Shown: piece after piece, positions 41,701-52,422 of the stretch
Layout: each line of letters starts with the position of its first letter
Position numbering within the stretch: the stretch's first letter is position 1
Assembly (NCBI RefSeq): GCF_036324505.1
Contig: NC_086360.1
Location: 21,888,761-21,952,760 of the forward strand
Origin: Eleginops maclovinus
Taxonomy: Eukaryota > Chordata > Actinopteri > Perciformes > Eleginopidae
DNA: 64,000 nucleotides
Direction of reading: 5' to 3'
Translations under genes and position numbers: made by a program
Notes under the pieces: model-generated
What the model was told of the DNA's origin: nothing
What the model saw: only the letters and a program-made list of their open reading frames with translations
Database searches by the model: none

Positions 41701-44168
41701 ATGTGCTATGAAAGTGTATTAAAATGACCCTTTCTTTTTAAAGCATTATACAAGTAGATCACCATTCCCTAGTTGCTGTACTTACCACATGGCAATTGTG
41801 CTATAAATTAATTTGCAACTATATGTTTTCAACAGTGCCATCAACTCCATCTCCACTTCATGAGGAGGACAAAGAGGAAGATGACATTGACATGGCAGAG
41901 ACCACCCCACCATCCAGAACTGGGGTACCTGTAGGTATTGCAAGCACCACATTAAGTGATGACCCAGGATGTTGGCCCAGTGTCCTAACAAGCAGTATGC
42001 GCTGTGAAATAGTCAAAAAAGGACCTGTGCAAATCATGGACATTGAATTCCCGCAAAACTTAGACAATCCTCCTCGAAGATTCACCAAGGACAGTTACAA
42101 AAGAACCATGAAAAATGGTGAGAATATACATCAATCGTGGCTGGTGTATTCCATCCACACAGATGGAGTGTTCTGTTTCCCTTGTACTGTTTTCGGGAAG
42201 CGTGAGCGTGACAATGCCTTAACGACCTGTGGCTACGGTGGATGGAAGAACCTTTCCTATCGCCTAAAAAAACACGAGTGCACAAAGGTGCACTGTGACA
42301 ATGTGAAAAAGTGGCACGACCTTCAGAGGAGACTGCAAACCAGTACACTGATTGATCAAAGACAGATGGAGTTGATGCAACTTGAAGTTGAACACTGGAA
42401 AGGCGTGATTCGGAGAGTGATTGCCATAGTTTCCCATCTGGCAGAACGCAACCAGGCTTTGAGAGGAACTACCAGTACCGTGTATGATCGCCACAATGGG
42501 AATTTTCTGGCTCAAGTGGAACTCCTAGCACAGTTTGATCCGGTAATGAATGAACACATCAGACGAATACAATGCAAAGAGACAAAGGTGCATTACCTGA
42601 GTGGAGTCATTCAGAACGAAATCATTCAGCTGGTCGGAGACAAAATCCTACAGGAGATTGCAAGAAGAGTGCACAAAGCAAAATACTTCTCCGTGATCAT
42701 GGATTGCACTCCTGACATCAGCCACAAGGAACAACTTTCTGTTGTTCTCAGGATTGTCAACTGTGAAACACCTGTTTCTATTGCTGAGCATTTTTTGGGA
42801 TTTGTACATGTTGAAGACACAACTGGTAAAGGGCTCAGTGAAATCCTGCTTGACCAGTTGGAGAAGCACAACCTCAGCATTTCAGATTGCCGTGGGCAGT
42901 CATACGACAATGGCAGCAATATGATGGGCCACAAACAGGGTGTGCAGGCAAGAATTTTAGAGCTGAACAACAAGGCGCTATGCATCCCATGCAGCAGTCA
43001 CACACTAAATCTGGTTGTGTCAGATGCTGCCAAGTCTTCAGTGTTGTCCATGTCTTTTTTTGGTATGCTGCAACGACTGTACAACCTTTTCAGTTCCTCT
43101 GTGCACCGCTGGGCAATTTTGAAGCAGCATGTGAAGCAGCTCACCCTTAAGCCACTTTCAGGGACGAGATGGGAGGCCCGAATTGACAGTGTGAAGGTAG
43201 TGCGGTACCATCTACCTGAAATACTAGACGGACTGTCAGCACTGGAGACATATGCTACAGAGAAGGGGGACTCAGAGACCATGTCCTCAGCAAAAAGCTT
43301 ACATGGTGAGCTTAAAACATGGTCCTTTCTTCTGTGCACAATAACCTGGTACAACGTTTTGTATCAGGTTAACCATATGAGCAAGCTCCTCCAGAGCCCG
43401 GATGTTTCAATGCAAACACTGAAAAAAGAAACCGAGGGAGTGACAGAGTACCTAGAAGATTTCAGGGAAAATGGACTCGCATCAAGCCAAACGGATGCAA
43501 TGGAGATTGCAGAAGATCTGGAAATTGAGAGGAAATTGCCTGAGAAAAGGCAACGTAAAAAGAAAAGGCAGTTCCTTTACGAGAGTACAGATGAAACCCA
43601 ATCGACCCCAGAAGAGGCCTTCAGAAGGGACTTCTTCCTGCCTTTGGTTGACACTGCCATCACCAGCCTAAAAGACAGATTTTCCAGACTGGAGGGGGTG
43701 TATGCCCTGTACGACTTCCTGTTCAGCATTGATATCATGAGGGCCACAATCAAGACTGGGAAATTGCATGAGAGATGCAGGAAAGTGGAACAAACCCTCC
43801 ATGATATTGATGCAGACGACTTGGCATTGGAGATCAACTCTGCTGTCCACACCTTTCCAGATGAAGTATCCAGGTGCCCATTTAAAATGCTGGACTACAT
43901 ATACAGTGAGAAGCTGTTGGACCTGTACAGCAATTTAAGCATTGCACTGCGCCTACTTCTGACCCTTCCTGTCTCGGTTGCCTCCGGAGAGAGGAGCTTT
44001 TCATCTCTGAAGCGCATAAAGAATTACATGAGGTCAACTATGAGCCAAGAGAGGCTCTCTGGACTGGCACTCATGTCAATTGAGAGTGACGTCCGCAGGT
44101 CTTTGGACTTGGAGGGGATTGTGTCTGCATTTGCTGAGGCCAAGGGCCGCAAGCAGCAGTTTCAGTAG
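35703..44168 (+). CDS. hAT-1 transposase, 882 aa, five exons
   Basis: Exons: 35703-35781, 40964-41023, 41280-41378, 41582-41659, 41836-44168; all introns are phase 1. The sum is 2649 nt with one terminal stop. Exon 1 is a basic N-terminus (KKKKKREEEQKRK). Exons 3-5 each open with a PST-rich acidic module. A TTF-type zinc finger follows (SWLVYSIHTDG, FCFPC, then H and C/H around KKHECTKVHC), then the DUF4371-like core. The catalytic-type acidic residues are visible: Asp near residue 395 (VIMDCTPD), Asp near 463 (CRGQSYDNGSNM), and Glu near 824 (SVASGERSFSSLKR). The hAT dimerisation block follows (YMRSTMSQERLSGLALM). CxxH appears as PCSSHTLNLVV. It resembles vertebrate ZMYM1-like/Tip100-type transposases. 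Intron 1 is 5.2 kb because hAT-2 sits in it. No lesion found. Confidence 0.9.
37363..40424 (-). CDS. hAT-2 transposase, 681 aa, two exons
   Basis: Exon 1 (40328-40424) encodes a basic leader (MGKKEDKERKRKK). Exon 2 (37363-39311) carries the rest. The phase-1 junction gives 2046 nt ending in one stop. After an acidic, alanine/serine-rich stretch comes a TTF-type finger (WWLVYSMKLDG, FCICCALF, then SHQSKANHLVAF). The hAT core follows: first Asp near residue 351 (TVLADEVTSH), CRGQGYDGASNM, CNGHCLNLVI and SRTRWAARHD. The C-terminal dimerisation block has TSCECERSASVLRRL (Glu near 614) and MRSSMGEDRMSSLAL. The 1-kb intron holds a 39-bp tandem duplication. No frameshift or internal stop found, so the element could be autonomous. 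Confidence 0.92.
39649..39726. repeat. 39-bp tandem repeat, two copies
   Basis: Two adjacent identical 39-bp units beginning GGAGCAACAGGCATGG, inside the intron of the hAT-2 transposase. Confidence 0.95.
41340..41835 (+). repeat. Tandem exon-plus-intron duplication in hAT-1
   Basis: Segment 41340-41581 (end of exon 3 plus intron 3) and segment 41620-41835 (end of exon 4 plus intron 4) are clearly homologous. Both share TCCACACCACTTCCCAGCAG, GGTGCATTAAGCCGCACAA and ACAAGTAGATCACCAT. Each unit supplies an in-frame PSTPS / EEEQVE / ASTPLPSSGSTEG module to the transposase N-terminus. Confidence 0.85.
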
Positions 44169-44314
44169 GAAATAAAAAAAATAATAAAGGCTACTTTTCA
44201 GTGTATGTTTGACCTCTTTTGTGATTAAAACGCACAGAATTGCGGAATTTTTTTTTTTAAAGGCCCCCAACAACTTCTTTGCCTAGGGCCCCCAAAATCC
44301 TAGAAACGGGCCTG

Positions 44315-44619
44315 TGAATCACCGCAATGCATTGATGAAATTGGAAGACTCCATTGACTCGATCACTTCAATGTGTATGGCTCTGACACTCATACAGCTA
44401 AAAATGACTGCCCACCGTTAAGCTTAACATGTCCACTCTGCCATAGTGAAATATCAATATAAAAAACCTTTCAGAAATTCGAAATTGTAAAACAGCAGTC
44501 ACCTTGCTAACTGAATCATGTTGCTAACTGAAGGTCCACCATTTGCTCATGAAATGTTAACATTAGCCAAAATGTAACATTAGCCTGACAGGGTGGACAT
44601 GTTTTGCTGTTTGCATGTA
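44315..44619. repeat. 516-bp tandem duplication, copy 2, right part
   Basis: Resumes at TGAATCAC after hAT-1 and matches 32709-33013 to GCATGTA. After that the sequence continues CATTGTTAATT, the native flank that copy 1 lost at the pogo-like element. Confidence 0.92.
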
Positions 44620-45635
44620 CATTGTTAATTTATTTTTAAAAAAGTGTTGGAGCTTGACCAACATGGATTTCTAACATCATAACATCTACTGAGGTGTATT
44701 TCGATTTAATTATATATCCATAGTGATATTTGGAAAATCTTAACTGAACAGTGCTACTCACCCTCAAGTTTTTCTTACACGGGCTGCCAACGCACTATAC
44801 CAATTGAGTAGTTTGCGGTAGTGAAGTACACAAACGGAAAGAAAACAACATTTATGTTCCGTTCGTTTAGTAAATGACACTAACTTCCATCATGATATAA
44901 AAAAACTGCGTCGCTGTTAATCTCGTGACTCCGTTTCACACGCTGCTGTCGAAAAAACTTTCCCAAGGATCAAAGTGGTTCCTGAGGAAGACCGGTTTGT
45001 GACAGGGCTTCCAGCTAAAGGAGGTGCCTGCAGCAAATGTTACTCAAAGTACGTATTAGCATTAAAATATACTTAAAGTAAAAGTACTCATTATGCAAAT
45101 GTTCCCATTTCAAAATAATATATATGATATTTGATTATAATTATTGATCATTAGTGTTATCCAAAGTTGGTAAAGGTGCAGCTAGTTTTAATGACTTTGT
45201 ATACTGCAGGGTAGCTTGTGAATTTGACTCCAGCCAGGTGTAACTAAAGTCAGATTAATGTGTTGATGATGTTTCACATCACCTTTTAATCTGCATATTG
45301 CTGAAGCTATACAAAATAAATAATCATGACACATTTTATAGAAACTGTAAAGCCTTTATTGTCATAACCCAAATCGAGGATTAAACTGCAAAGTTGTTTA
45401 CTATTTTGTCACACTTTACAACTTGTCTCAAGCATCTTTTACAGAGATTCACTGAATCCATAGGTAGATGTTTTAGTGATATGTTGACTGCACATTCTTG
45501 CAGGCGTAACCTCAAGGAGTTTGGTGGGCTTGTGCTGGGACTTCCTGAGACGAAGGATCAGAATCATCATTCCCGCCCATGTAGTATTTACAATTGTATG
45601 GGAGTTTCTTGAACCCAATAACCGCGATGCAGGAT
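44620..45635. other. No gene seen; possible interspersed repeat
   Basis: AT-rich. A block at about 45055-45310 (AAAGTAAAAGTACTCATTATG and following) looks like a common fish interspersed repeat from memory. The last part may be 3' UTR of the THAP-DDE gene. Confidence 0.35.
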
Positions 45636-48600
45636 TCAGACAGCCTCTATCTTGACTTGGGTGACAAAGCTGTCAATGGCCTCCCCCTCCTCTGGCTGTT
45701 CATCCGGAGCGCACATCTCCTCTTTGATGGTGATCTTCAAAGTCTCCTCTGTGAATGGTGCGGGGTCCACAAAGTCTTCATCAAAGATGAGGGCCATCAA
45801 GTCATCAATGCAACCTGTGCAAAAAAACAATGTTTGGTTAACACTTTGAATTTCTGTATTTGAGGTTGACGGTGAGTGATAATGCAAATCAGAATCACAC
45901 CATGCTCCTGCAATAACGCCAGACCCCTTTCCAGCCCCTCTTTTTCCGTTTGATAGCTTCGACCACCCTCATCGCTCTGTCAGAAAACATATAAATATAC
46001 ATAAATAAATACATTTCATTTACAAGTGTGAAACTAAACTTTAAAAAAGTTTGATATTTAATTGGATTCCACTCGCCTGAACCAACGGGATGTCAACAAC
46101 GTTGTTGGTATTGAGGTCCATTGTGGTGTGGCTGCCTGACCTTGCAAAGTGGACTATACAAACAATTGAAAAATATTTACATTACTCTGTGTATGAGGAA
46201 TAAAATTAAGATTTAAGCGTGTGAAATTTGACCTGTCCAATCTTTAGAATGTCATGAGTACTGTATACAATTACCAGGAGAGTCTGCCCTCACGTCACCA
46301 CCAGGTATAACCTTGTCTTCTTCACTGAGCCTCCGAAGCATTACTCCCTGTGATGTCTTAAACTTTGACATGATAGCAGGCTCAATGAACATCTTGGCAT
46401 GCCTAAGGAAGGTATCGTACTCGAAAAGCTGTAGGTTTATTGCTTTCAAGACCTAAAGGGGGTAAAAATGATAGATGTTAAAGTTTCTGCAAAAGCAGTT
46501 CATGGATTTTCATAGAAACAAGTGGATACATATTTAACAATTAGAAAACGCATACAGGTGCATCTCAATAAATTAGAATATCGTGGAAAAGTCTATTTAT
46601 TTCATTATGTCAATTAAAAAAATTAAACTCATATTACAAGGATTCATTACACACAATGTGAAATATTTCAAGCCTTTGTCTTAATCTTGATGACTACAGC
46701 TTACAGCTAATGAAAACCCAACAATCAGTATCTCAGAAAATTTGAATACTACATTAGACCGATAAAAAACAAAAATGTCAGCATTCTGAAAAGAATGTTC
46801 ATATGTATGCACTCAGTACATGGTTGGGCCTCCTTTTGCATGAATTACTGCATCAATGTGACATGGCATGGAGGCGATCAGCAGGTGGCACTGCTGAGGT
46901 GTTAGGGAAGCCCATGTTGCTTTGATAGCGGCCTACAGCTCGTCTGCATTGTTGGGTCTCCTGTCTCTCATCTTCCTCTTTACAATACCCCATAGATTCT
47001 CTATAGGGTTCAGGTTAGGCGAGTTTGCAGGCCAATGAAGCACAGTAATTCCGTGGTCATTAAACCAGGTCTTAATACTTTTGGCAGTGTAGGCATGTTC
47101 GAAGTCCTGCTGGAAAATGAATTCAGCATCTCCATAAAGCTTGTCAGAATAAGGAAGCATGAAGTGTTCCAAAACCTCCTGGTAGATGGCTGCGTTGACT
47201 TTGGACTTGAGAAAACATAGTGGACTAGCACCAGAAGAGGATATTGCTCCCCAAATCATCACTGACTGCGGAAACTTCACACTGGACTTCAAGCAACGTG
47301 GATTCTGTTCCTCTCCACTCTTCCTCAGACTCTGGGACCTTGATTTCCAAATGAATTGCAAAATGTACTTTCATCTGAAAAGAGGACTTTGGACCACTGA
47401 GCAATAGACATGTTCTTTTTCTCCTTAGCCCAGGTAAGACGCTTCTGACATTGTCTCTGGTTCACGAGTGGTTTGACACGAGGAATGCGACAGTTCTAAA
47501 CCCATGTCCTGGATACATCTGTGCGTAGTGGCTCTTGATGCACTGACTCCAGCCTCAGTCCATTCCTTGTGAAGCTACCCAAGATTGTTGAATGGCCTTT
47601 TCTTGACAATCCTCTCAAGGCTGCGGATATTCCTGTTACTTTTGCACCTTTTCCTACCACACTTTTTCCTTCCACTCAACGTTCTATGAATATGCTTGGA
47701 TACAGCCAGCTTCTTTAGCAATGACCTTTTGAGGCTTACCCTCCTTGTGGAGGGTGTCAATGACTGTCTTCTGGACACCTGTCAAGTCAGCAGTCTTCCC
47801 CGTGATTGTGAAGCCTACTGAACCAGATTGAGAAACCATTTAAAGAATCAGGACACCTTTGCAGGTGTTTTGAGTTAATTAGCTGATTAGAGTGTGAACT
47901 TTTTCACAATATTCTAATTTTCTGAGACACAGATTTTTGGGTTTGCATTAGCTGTAAGCCGTCGTCATCAAGATTAAGACAAATGAAGGCTTGAAAGATT
48001 TCCCTTTGTGTGTAATGAATCCATATAATATACGAGTTTAATTTTTTTAATTGACTTACAGTAATGAAATAAAATAAACATATTCATACGATATTCTAAT
48101 TTACTGAGATGCACCTGTATACCTGTTGTTTATTTACCTTTTCAAGTTTGAAGAAAGGCTCTCCATTTACGTACACTGAAGTGGAAAGCTGTAGGTTCCC
48201 AGCTGGAATACTCCGTACAATAGGCTGGCTATTCCACAGTCTGGAAAACTGACAATGAGGGCACAGCTGCTCCACTGACAGAAATGTACCCATCCTTCGG
48301 GTTCGGACATCGCAAAGTCGCTGGCACACTGGACACATTTCGAAAAGCTCCATGATGCAGGTCTCATACACTATGTATGTCTTGATGTTATAGGGGGGAG
48401 TGTGTATTTGACCACTGAAATTTTAAGAAAAAAAGAGAGATGTTACACATCATCACACAGCTTGGGCCGTCTAAAGCAATGCACCTGACTTCCTCTTTCA
48501 TTGTGCGTGCGTGTGTCGTTACGTAGTGTGACAGTCCTGAAATAAATGCTCATTTACATTCATTAAGGTAATAAAGTTCCTTCTTCACTAGTTTGCGGTG

Positions 48601-50726
48601 TTGTTAAAACTGCATGTCATCACACAAAGACTTGTTAATGTGATGTTTCCCTAACATTGCCATGGACAACAAGTAGAATTAGCGGCCATCTTTGAAGAAA
48701 GCTTTAAAAGAACCGAACATTACAATCTTAAAATATGGCTATAATTACTGAACAAAGAAAGATTTTGTTTTAGTGTTTCTCAAAGACGTGGCAAAAGATA
48801 CAAATGCATGCATACACACACTGATATTTTTTTTACTCACGACATGTCTGTTTCTTCTGTAACATATGTGATCTCTGCTGGGTCACAGGTATCATCCAGC
48901 TCGTCTGAAGCCACCACAGAGAAGCTGCCATCCTCCTCCTCCTCCTCTTCCTCCTCCTCCTCCTCCTCTTTCTCAGGGTCTACACGAGGTCTCTTTGATG
49001 GTCTCTCTATGGATATGGATGTCAAAGAGGGCGCTGCCTGGAGAATATCTGATGTCCATACATCAAAGTCACTGGAATCTGTAGTCTGGACAGCTGTAAT
49101 ATAATTGCATTTTACACTTATCAATAATAATAATACAGTCATCATAATTGCAAGCACAAAAACTCAAGGCAGCAACACCAAAATGTTAAACTTAACCAAA
49201 ACATGTGTATAAGACAGCTACTAACCAGTACTTCGATATGGTTTATGAAGGGTACGCAAAGACAGCTGTGTGCGAACTGTACGTCGGTGTGGGGGGTCAG
49301 TCTGACAAGCAATATCCCTCTTCCTAGGTAGCTCTTGTAATGAGCTGACCTGGTACAAGGAAACAACAGAAATAAATTCAATTGTGTCTTCATGATTAGC
49401 AACTGAAATGTGAAAATCACTTCTATGCTGACATCCCAAAATGTTTCAAAGCATAGATGCAAAAACTGATATTCACCAATTGAGAATCTGTGTTATTGTT
49501 TATTAAATAGGAGAGATATAACATTATCACTGAGGCATAACTATTTTATTACATCGCCTGTACAGTGTTATATTATAGCCCACTATACTTGGGGGCTCAA
49601 GAAAATCATTTGGAATTACTCAGAGAGAGCCCACGGTAAGGGTGCACCTGATGGAGTTGGTGCAGCTGTGAAAATGATGGCAGACAACCATGTCCATGGG
49701 AGGAAAGACTTACAAAATCCGAAGGACTTGCATGAATTTCTGATCAACATAGAAGTCGAGAACATCCGATTCAAATGGAAAGACGAAAGTGACATTAATG
49801 TCTTCAATGAAATGTTGCCAGCATCAGTTCCAAAAGTCCCTGGGATTCTTAAAACACACCAGATATTTTCTTTCTGTCCAGGAGAGATGTACTACAGGGA
49901 CCTGAGCTGCTTCTGCCAATACCCAGAGATGTGTGAATGCTTCAAACCAACTAAGATGAGGCCTGGCGATTCTTCGAATGCCAATTCTGATCACCTGCAG
50001 CCAGACAGCATCCAGGAGACCTATGCTGAGAGTCCCAGTACTGATGAGGAGAAGAGTGAAGCGTACAGCGTACTGATTACTATTGTTGTAGTGAAATATA
50101 TATATATTATATGTATATATTTCTTCTGTCTGACAATCTCTGAATTAAATATTATCATTATACATAGTGTCACACCAGAGGAGAATTATTAGGACTACCG
50201 CACCGAAAAGTTAATATAATGTCGAATAATTAAGGAAATAGATAGGGTCTCACAAAGTTTTGAGTTATTAAGAAATACAGTAATAATACAAATATAATTC
50301 AACTACTCAGATCTGTCAAGGAGGCTGTGCTACTTATTCCGTTCCATTTATATTTTGGCTAATTAGCAAGGCTACAAGTAAGCTACATTTATCAGGAAAA
50401 ACACCGCAAAATAAAAAAGCAAGTATTAATATAGAAAAACGTACAGCTTCCAAATTCGACGGGTCCCGGATGGTTGGTATTGACCCAGTCTTTAGCCTTA
50501 GCTTGGAGCCATATCCACTTTTGACTTGAATGAAGTTTTTAAACATGTCCGTGGTAAAATGTTTAGAACACACAAGCAGACATTTGCCGATGTCTTCTGG
50601 TACATTCCCGTTGTAAATGAAGTGTAGCCACTGTTTCTTGTCTTTCTCCAAAGATGGCATTGCATGTAGAGCCTTGTCCTGATTGTTGCAGCCAACAACA
50701 GCACAACGTTTGAGTGCCTTAGACAT
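45636..50726 (-). CDS. THAP-DDE transposase-derived gene (Kolobok-like), probably inactive
   Basis: Exons: 50445-50726, 49226-49349, 49093-48841, 48414-48138, 46452-46275, 46153-46077, then about 45976-45862 and 45814-45636. The first six join in one frame. Exon 1 is a THAP finger (Cys8, Cys13, Trp33, Cys53, His56, SIPTI). Exon 2 carries RDIACQTDPPHRRTVRTQLS. Exon 3 carries a KRPR nuclear signal and a run of glutamates. Exon 4 is a zinc-ribbon-like CPVC...CPHC segment with NSQPIVRSIPAGN. Exon 5 has GGDVRADSPG (first Asp). Exon 7 has ITHRQPQIQKF, where the family has ITDRH: the second Asp is replaced by His. The middle of the catalytic domain is then missing, and exon 8 gives a C-terminal DPAPF...VKIEAV tail whose splice phase does not match exon 7. 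Intron 6 begins GC. Family membership is from memory of fish THAP-DDE proteins. Confidence 0.68.
46555..48117 (-). mobile_element. Tc1-like transposon, 1563 bp
   Basis: Ends CAGGTGCATCTCA / TGAGATGCACCTG are flanked by TA on both sides. The inverted repeats extend about 180 bp with moderate divergence (shared TTAGAATATCGT, GATTCATTACACACAA, TTAATCTTGATGAC). The transposase is on the minus strand and broken. It is inserted in the intron between exons 4 and 5 of the THAP-DDE gene. Confidence 0.95.
46813..47839 (-). pseudogene. Tc1-like transposase, disrupted
   Basis: Starts ATG at 47839 with a helix-turn-helix region (LTGVQKTVIDTLHKEGKPQK). The frame stops at an in-frame TAG about 50 codons later. 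The catalytic domain is readable further on: SVMIWGAISSSG, FIFQQDFEHAYTAK (second Asp in QQD) and SPNLNPIENLWG (Glu). A TAG replaces a codon after NNADEL near 46936. The first acidic block around 47350-47440 is also frame-disrupted. Not functional. Confidence 0.9.
48418..48840. other. Intron between THAP-DDE exons 3 and 4
   Basis: No coding signal or transposon end recognised. Confidence 0.5.
49581..50192 (+). pseudogene. Antisense fragment of a transposon gene (HGKGAPDGVG family)
   Basis: The plus-strand frame reads KKIIWNYSERAHGKGAPDGV, then AAVKMMADN, a KVPGILKTHQIFSF segment and CPGEMYYRDLSCFCQYPEMC, ending in an acidic Ser-rich tail and a stop at 50192. I recognise the W-N-x-x-E-x-x-HGKGAPDGVG block as recurring in uncharacterised multicopy fish proteins of probable transposon origin. 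The catalytic class is not known to me. Possible acceptors are TTATAG at about 49578 and CCTGTACAG at about 49567. It lies wholly within intron 1 of the minus-strand THAP-DDE gene. The upstream exons needed for a full protein are absent. Confidence 0.55.
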
Positions 50727-50960
50727 CTTGTTCGTAAGAGCAGGCAAAAAACACAGATGCTACTGGGGAAGAGATCATGGAGAAGTGGATACAGGGTCGG
50801 AGGCGGGGCCTGGTTCATTCCTATGAGAACGGCTCACTGGCGCGTTAAAACAAAATGGCCTGAGAGCAAAACGTCACAAATTACCCATCATGCCAGGCTG
50901 TCGCGAGAGAATCAAGCATGCGCAGTTGTGTTTTAGGGGTGGGGTGGACTGTGGTGCAGT
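50727..50960. promoter_or_regulatory. Promoter-like region of THAP-DDE exon 1
   Basis: Immediately 5' of the gene on the minus strand. It contains TGTCGCGAGAG (TCTCGCGA-type), GCATGCGCAG (NRF1-like half site), AAAATGGCC (YY1-like) and TTACCCATCATGCC, which resembles the ACTACA/CCCAGCATGC class of site. No TATA box is apparent. Together these look like a housekeeping-type promoter; inference from motifs only. Confidence 0.4.
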
Positions 50961-51578
50961 GCACATCTCCTGTATTTCCTTTTCAGATAACAACAACAAC
51001 AACAAGATATAATAACATAATGTGTTGCAACACACAACATAAAGGCAAATAAACAACTTTCGTGGATTGTAAAGACAATCAAATTCAACTACAGCCTACG
51101 AGGTTTGAGAGACTGTTAGACCAATTCATAAACCACCACACTTCAAAGCTGCTAATCGACGGCTGCATCCAGGATGGTTGCCTTTAATACGTTTTGCCCC
51201 AAAGTTACAGTACATAAAGTTAGCATAACATGATGCTAGGGGGTTCATTCCACGTGCATGTGAGCTCCAACTAATTCCACTCTAGGCCAGAGTATAACAC
51301 ATAACGTTACCGGTACATGAAAGCACACAGGGCTAGCAAGTTGTAAGTATCTTTCCGAGCTTACATGACTTCTCTATCAGCAATTACCTAAAGTGAGCGG
51401 TTAACCCAGCCAGCTATCTACCAAGGGTGTAGAGACATTTACATCGATAGTCTGGCGTTTTAATTTATTTGCCTCGGGTGTACTGTGGAGGGGGTAAGAC
51501 TAGCAGAAACTGTTGATTTGCCCTAGCCTAGCACCAGCGAGCTCTGCAACTAGAAGTACTGTGACGGTTCTTGCTCAC

Positions 51579-52010
51579 CTCATCATTGTTGCAACGAACA
51601 GCTAGCCTGAATCCCTCATCCACTTGAGTGGCAATGTTCACCCTCCCAAAAGACGAAAATCTCAAGCAGCTATCCATGTGGATCTTCGACAGCTCATGTT
51701 TCTTTATTTTTTCAGCTAGTTGCTGCAGTCGTGGAAGAGCATTCTTCTTCAAAGACACTTTCTTCGGGTTCTTTGGGTCAGCAGCTCTTTTGGGATGTAC
51801 GAAATCGTCCTTATCAAAATGAGCACTGCAAACACGGTGATCCATCTTCCTTAGCTTCTCGGTTGGCGTCTCAATGTTGATATTCAAACGAAGAAGCCAC
51901 GTGTCCACCAGAGACCGGTCACCGTACCGCAGTGGCAGCCTATGAAATGTTTCTGTCTGGAAACGTTTCATTTTATTGCCGCAGCCGGGAAAAACACAAA
52001 CACGGACCAT
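51579..52010 (-). CDS. THAP first-exon cassette B
   Basis: 144 codons from ATG at 52010 to a phase-0 donor (GAG|GTGAGC). The THAP finger has Cys5, Cys10, Trp38, Cys61 and His64 (VCSAHF), then KNALPRL in the AVPTIF position. A basic linker follows (LAEKIKKHELSKIH), then a segment ending FRLAVRCNNDE. It differs from cassettes A and C in the spacing between its zinc ligands. No own downstream exon is visible before cassette A. It could splice into the shared phase-0 acceptor at 49349. Confidence 0.68.
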
Positions 52011-52422
52011 CCTGTCCTCTTGAGTTACAGTGGACTTTTCCAGTGCTTGAGCTATTGTTATGATTCACTCACGTGCGCAGTGCGTCTTCCCACGCGTCAC
52101 GCGTGAATATAGCAACATTGAATATGAATTTTTTTTGCCTGTAACTTACATGCAACTCATTTCCGTGTCAACACTCACTAGATATGAATTTCCATGGAAT
52201 TATACATTCCAAAACATTCCTCCTTGAACTGAACTCCGGTGCATTCGATAATCGACTTGTGCGGACTTTCCTTGGAGAGGAGGTGGTATGGGGGGCAGTT
52301 GACAGCACATTTTTGACAGGCGGTTCTCTAGACGATGTTAGCTACATTAGCCACTACGTGTTAACACTAACTCCATAAAGCAAACCAGCAAAATAATCCG
52401 CAAATAATAATAGATAACGTAC

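Larger units (their letters stand above)
35288..44314 (+). mobile_element. hAT-1: autonomous-looking hAT transposon (ZMYM1/Tip100-like)
   Basis: The element begins CAGGCCCGTCGCG and ends ACGGGCCTG. A perfect 8-bp duplication TGAATCAC lies on each side (35280-35287, 44315-44322). The span is 9027 bp, of which 4264 bp plus 8 bp is a second hAT inserted later, giving an original length of 4755 bp. Both ends share GCCTAGGGCCCCC blocks and C-rich subterminal text. A T28 tract lies at 35374-35401. It encodes one five-exon transposase with an unbroken frame. Confidence 0.95.

Noticed and set aside
44940..45055. Plus-strand exon-like reading VEKTFPRIKVVPEEDRF with GGACSKCYSK
   Set aside because: Short, no reliable splice borders, and no family recognised.
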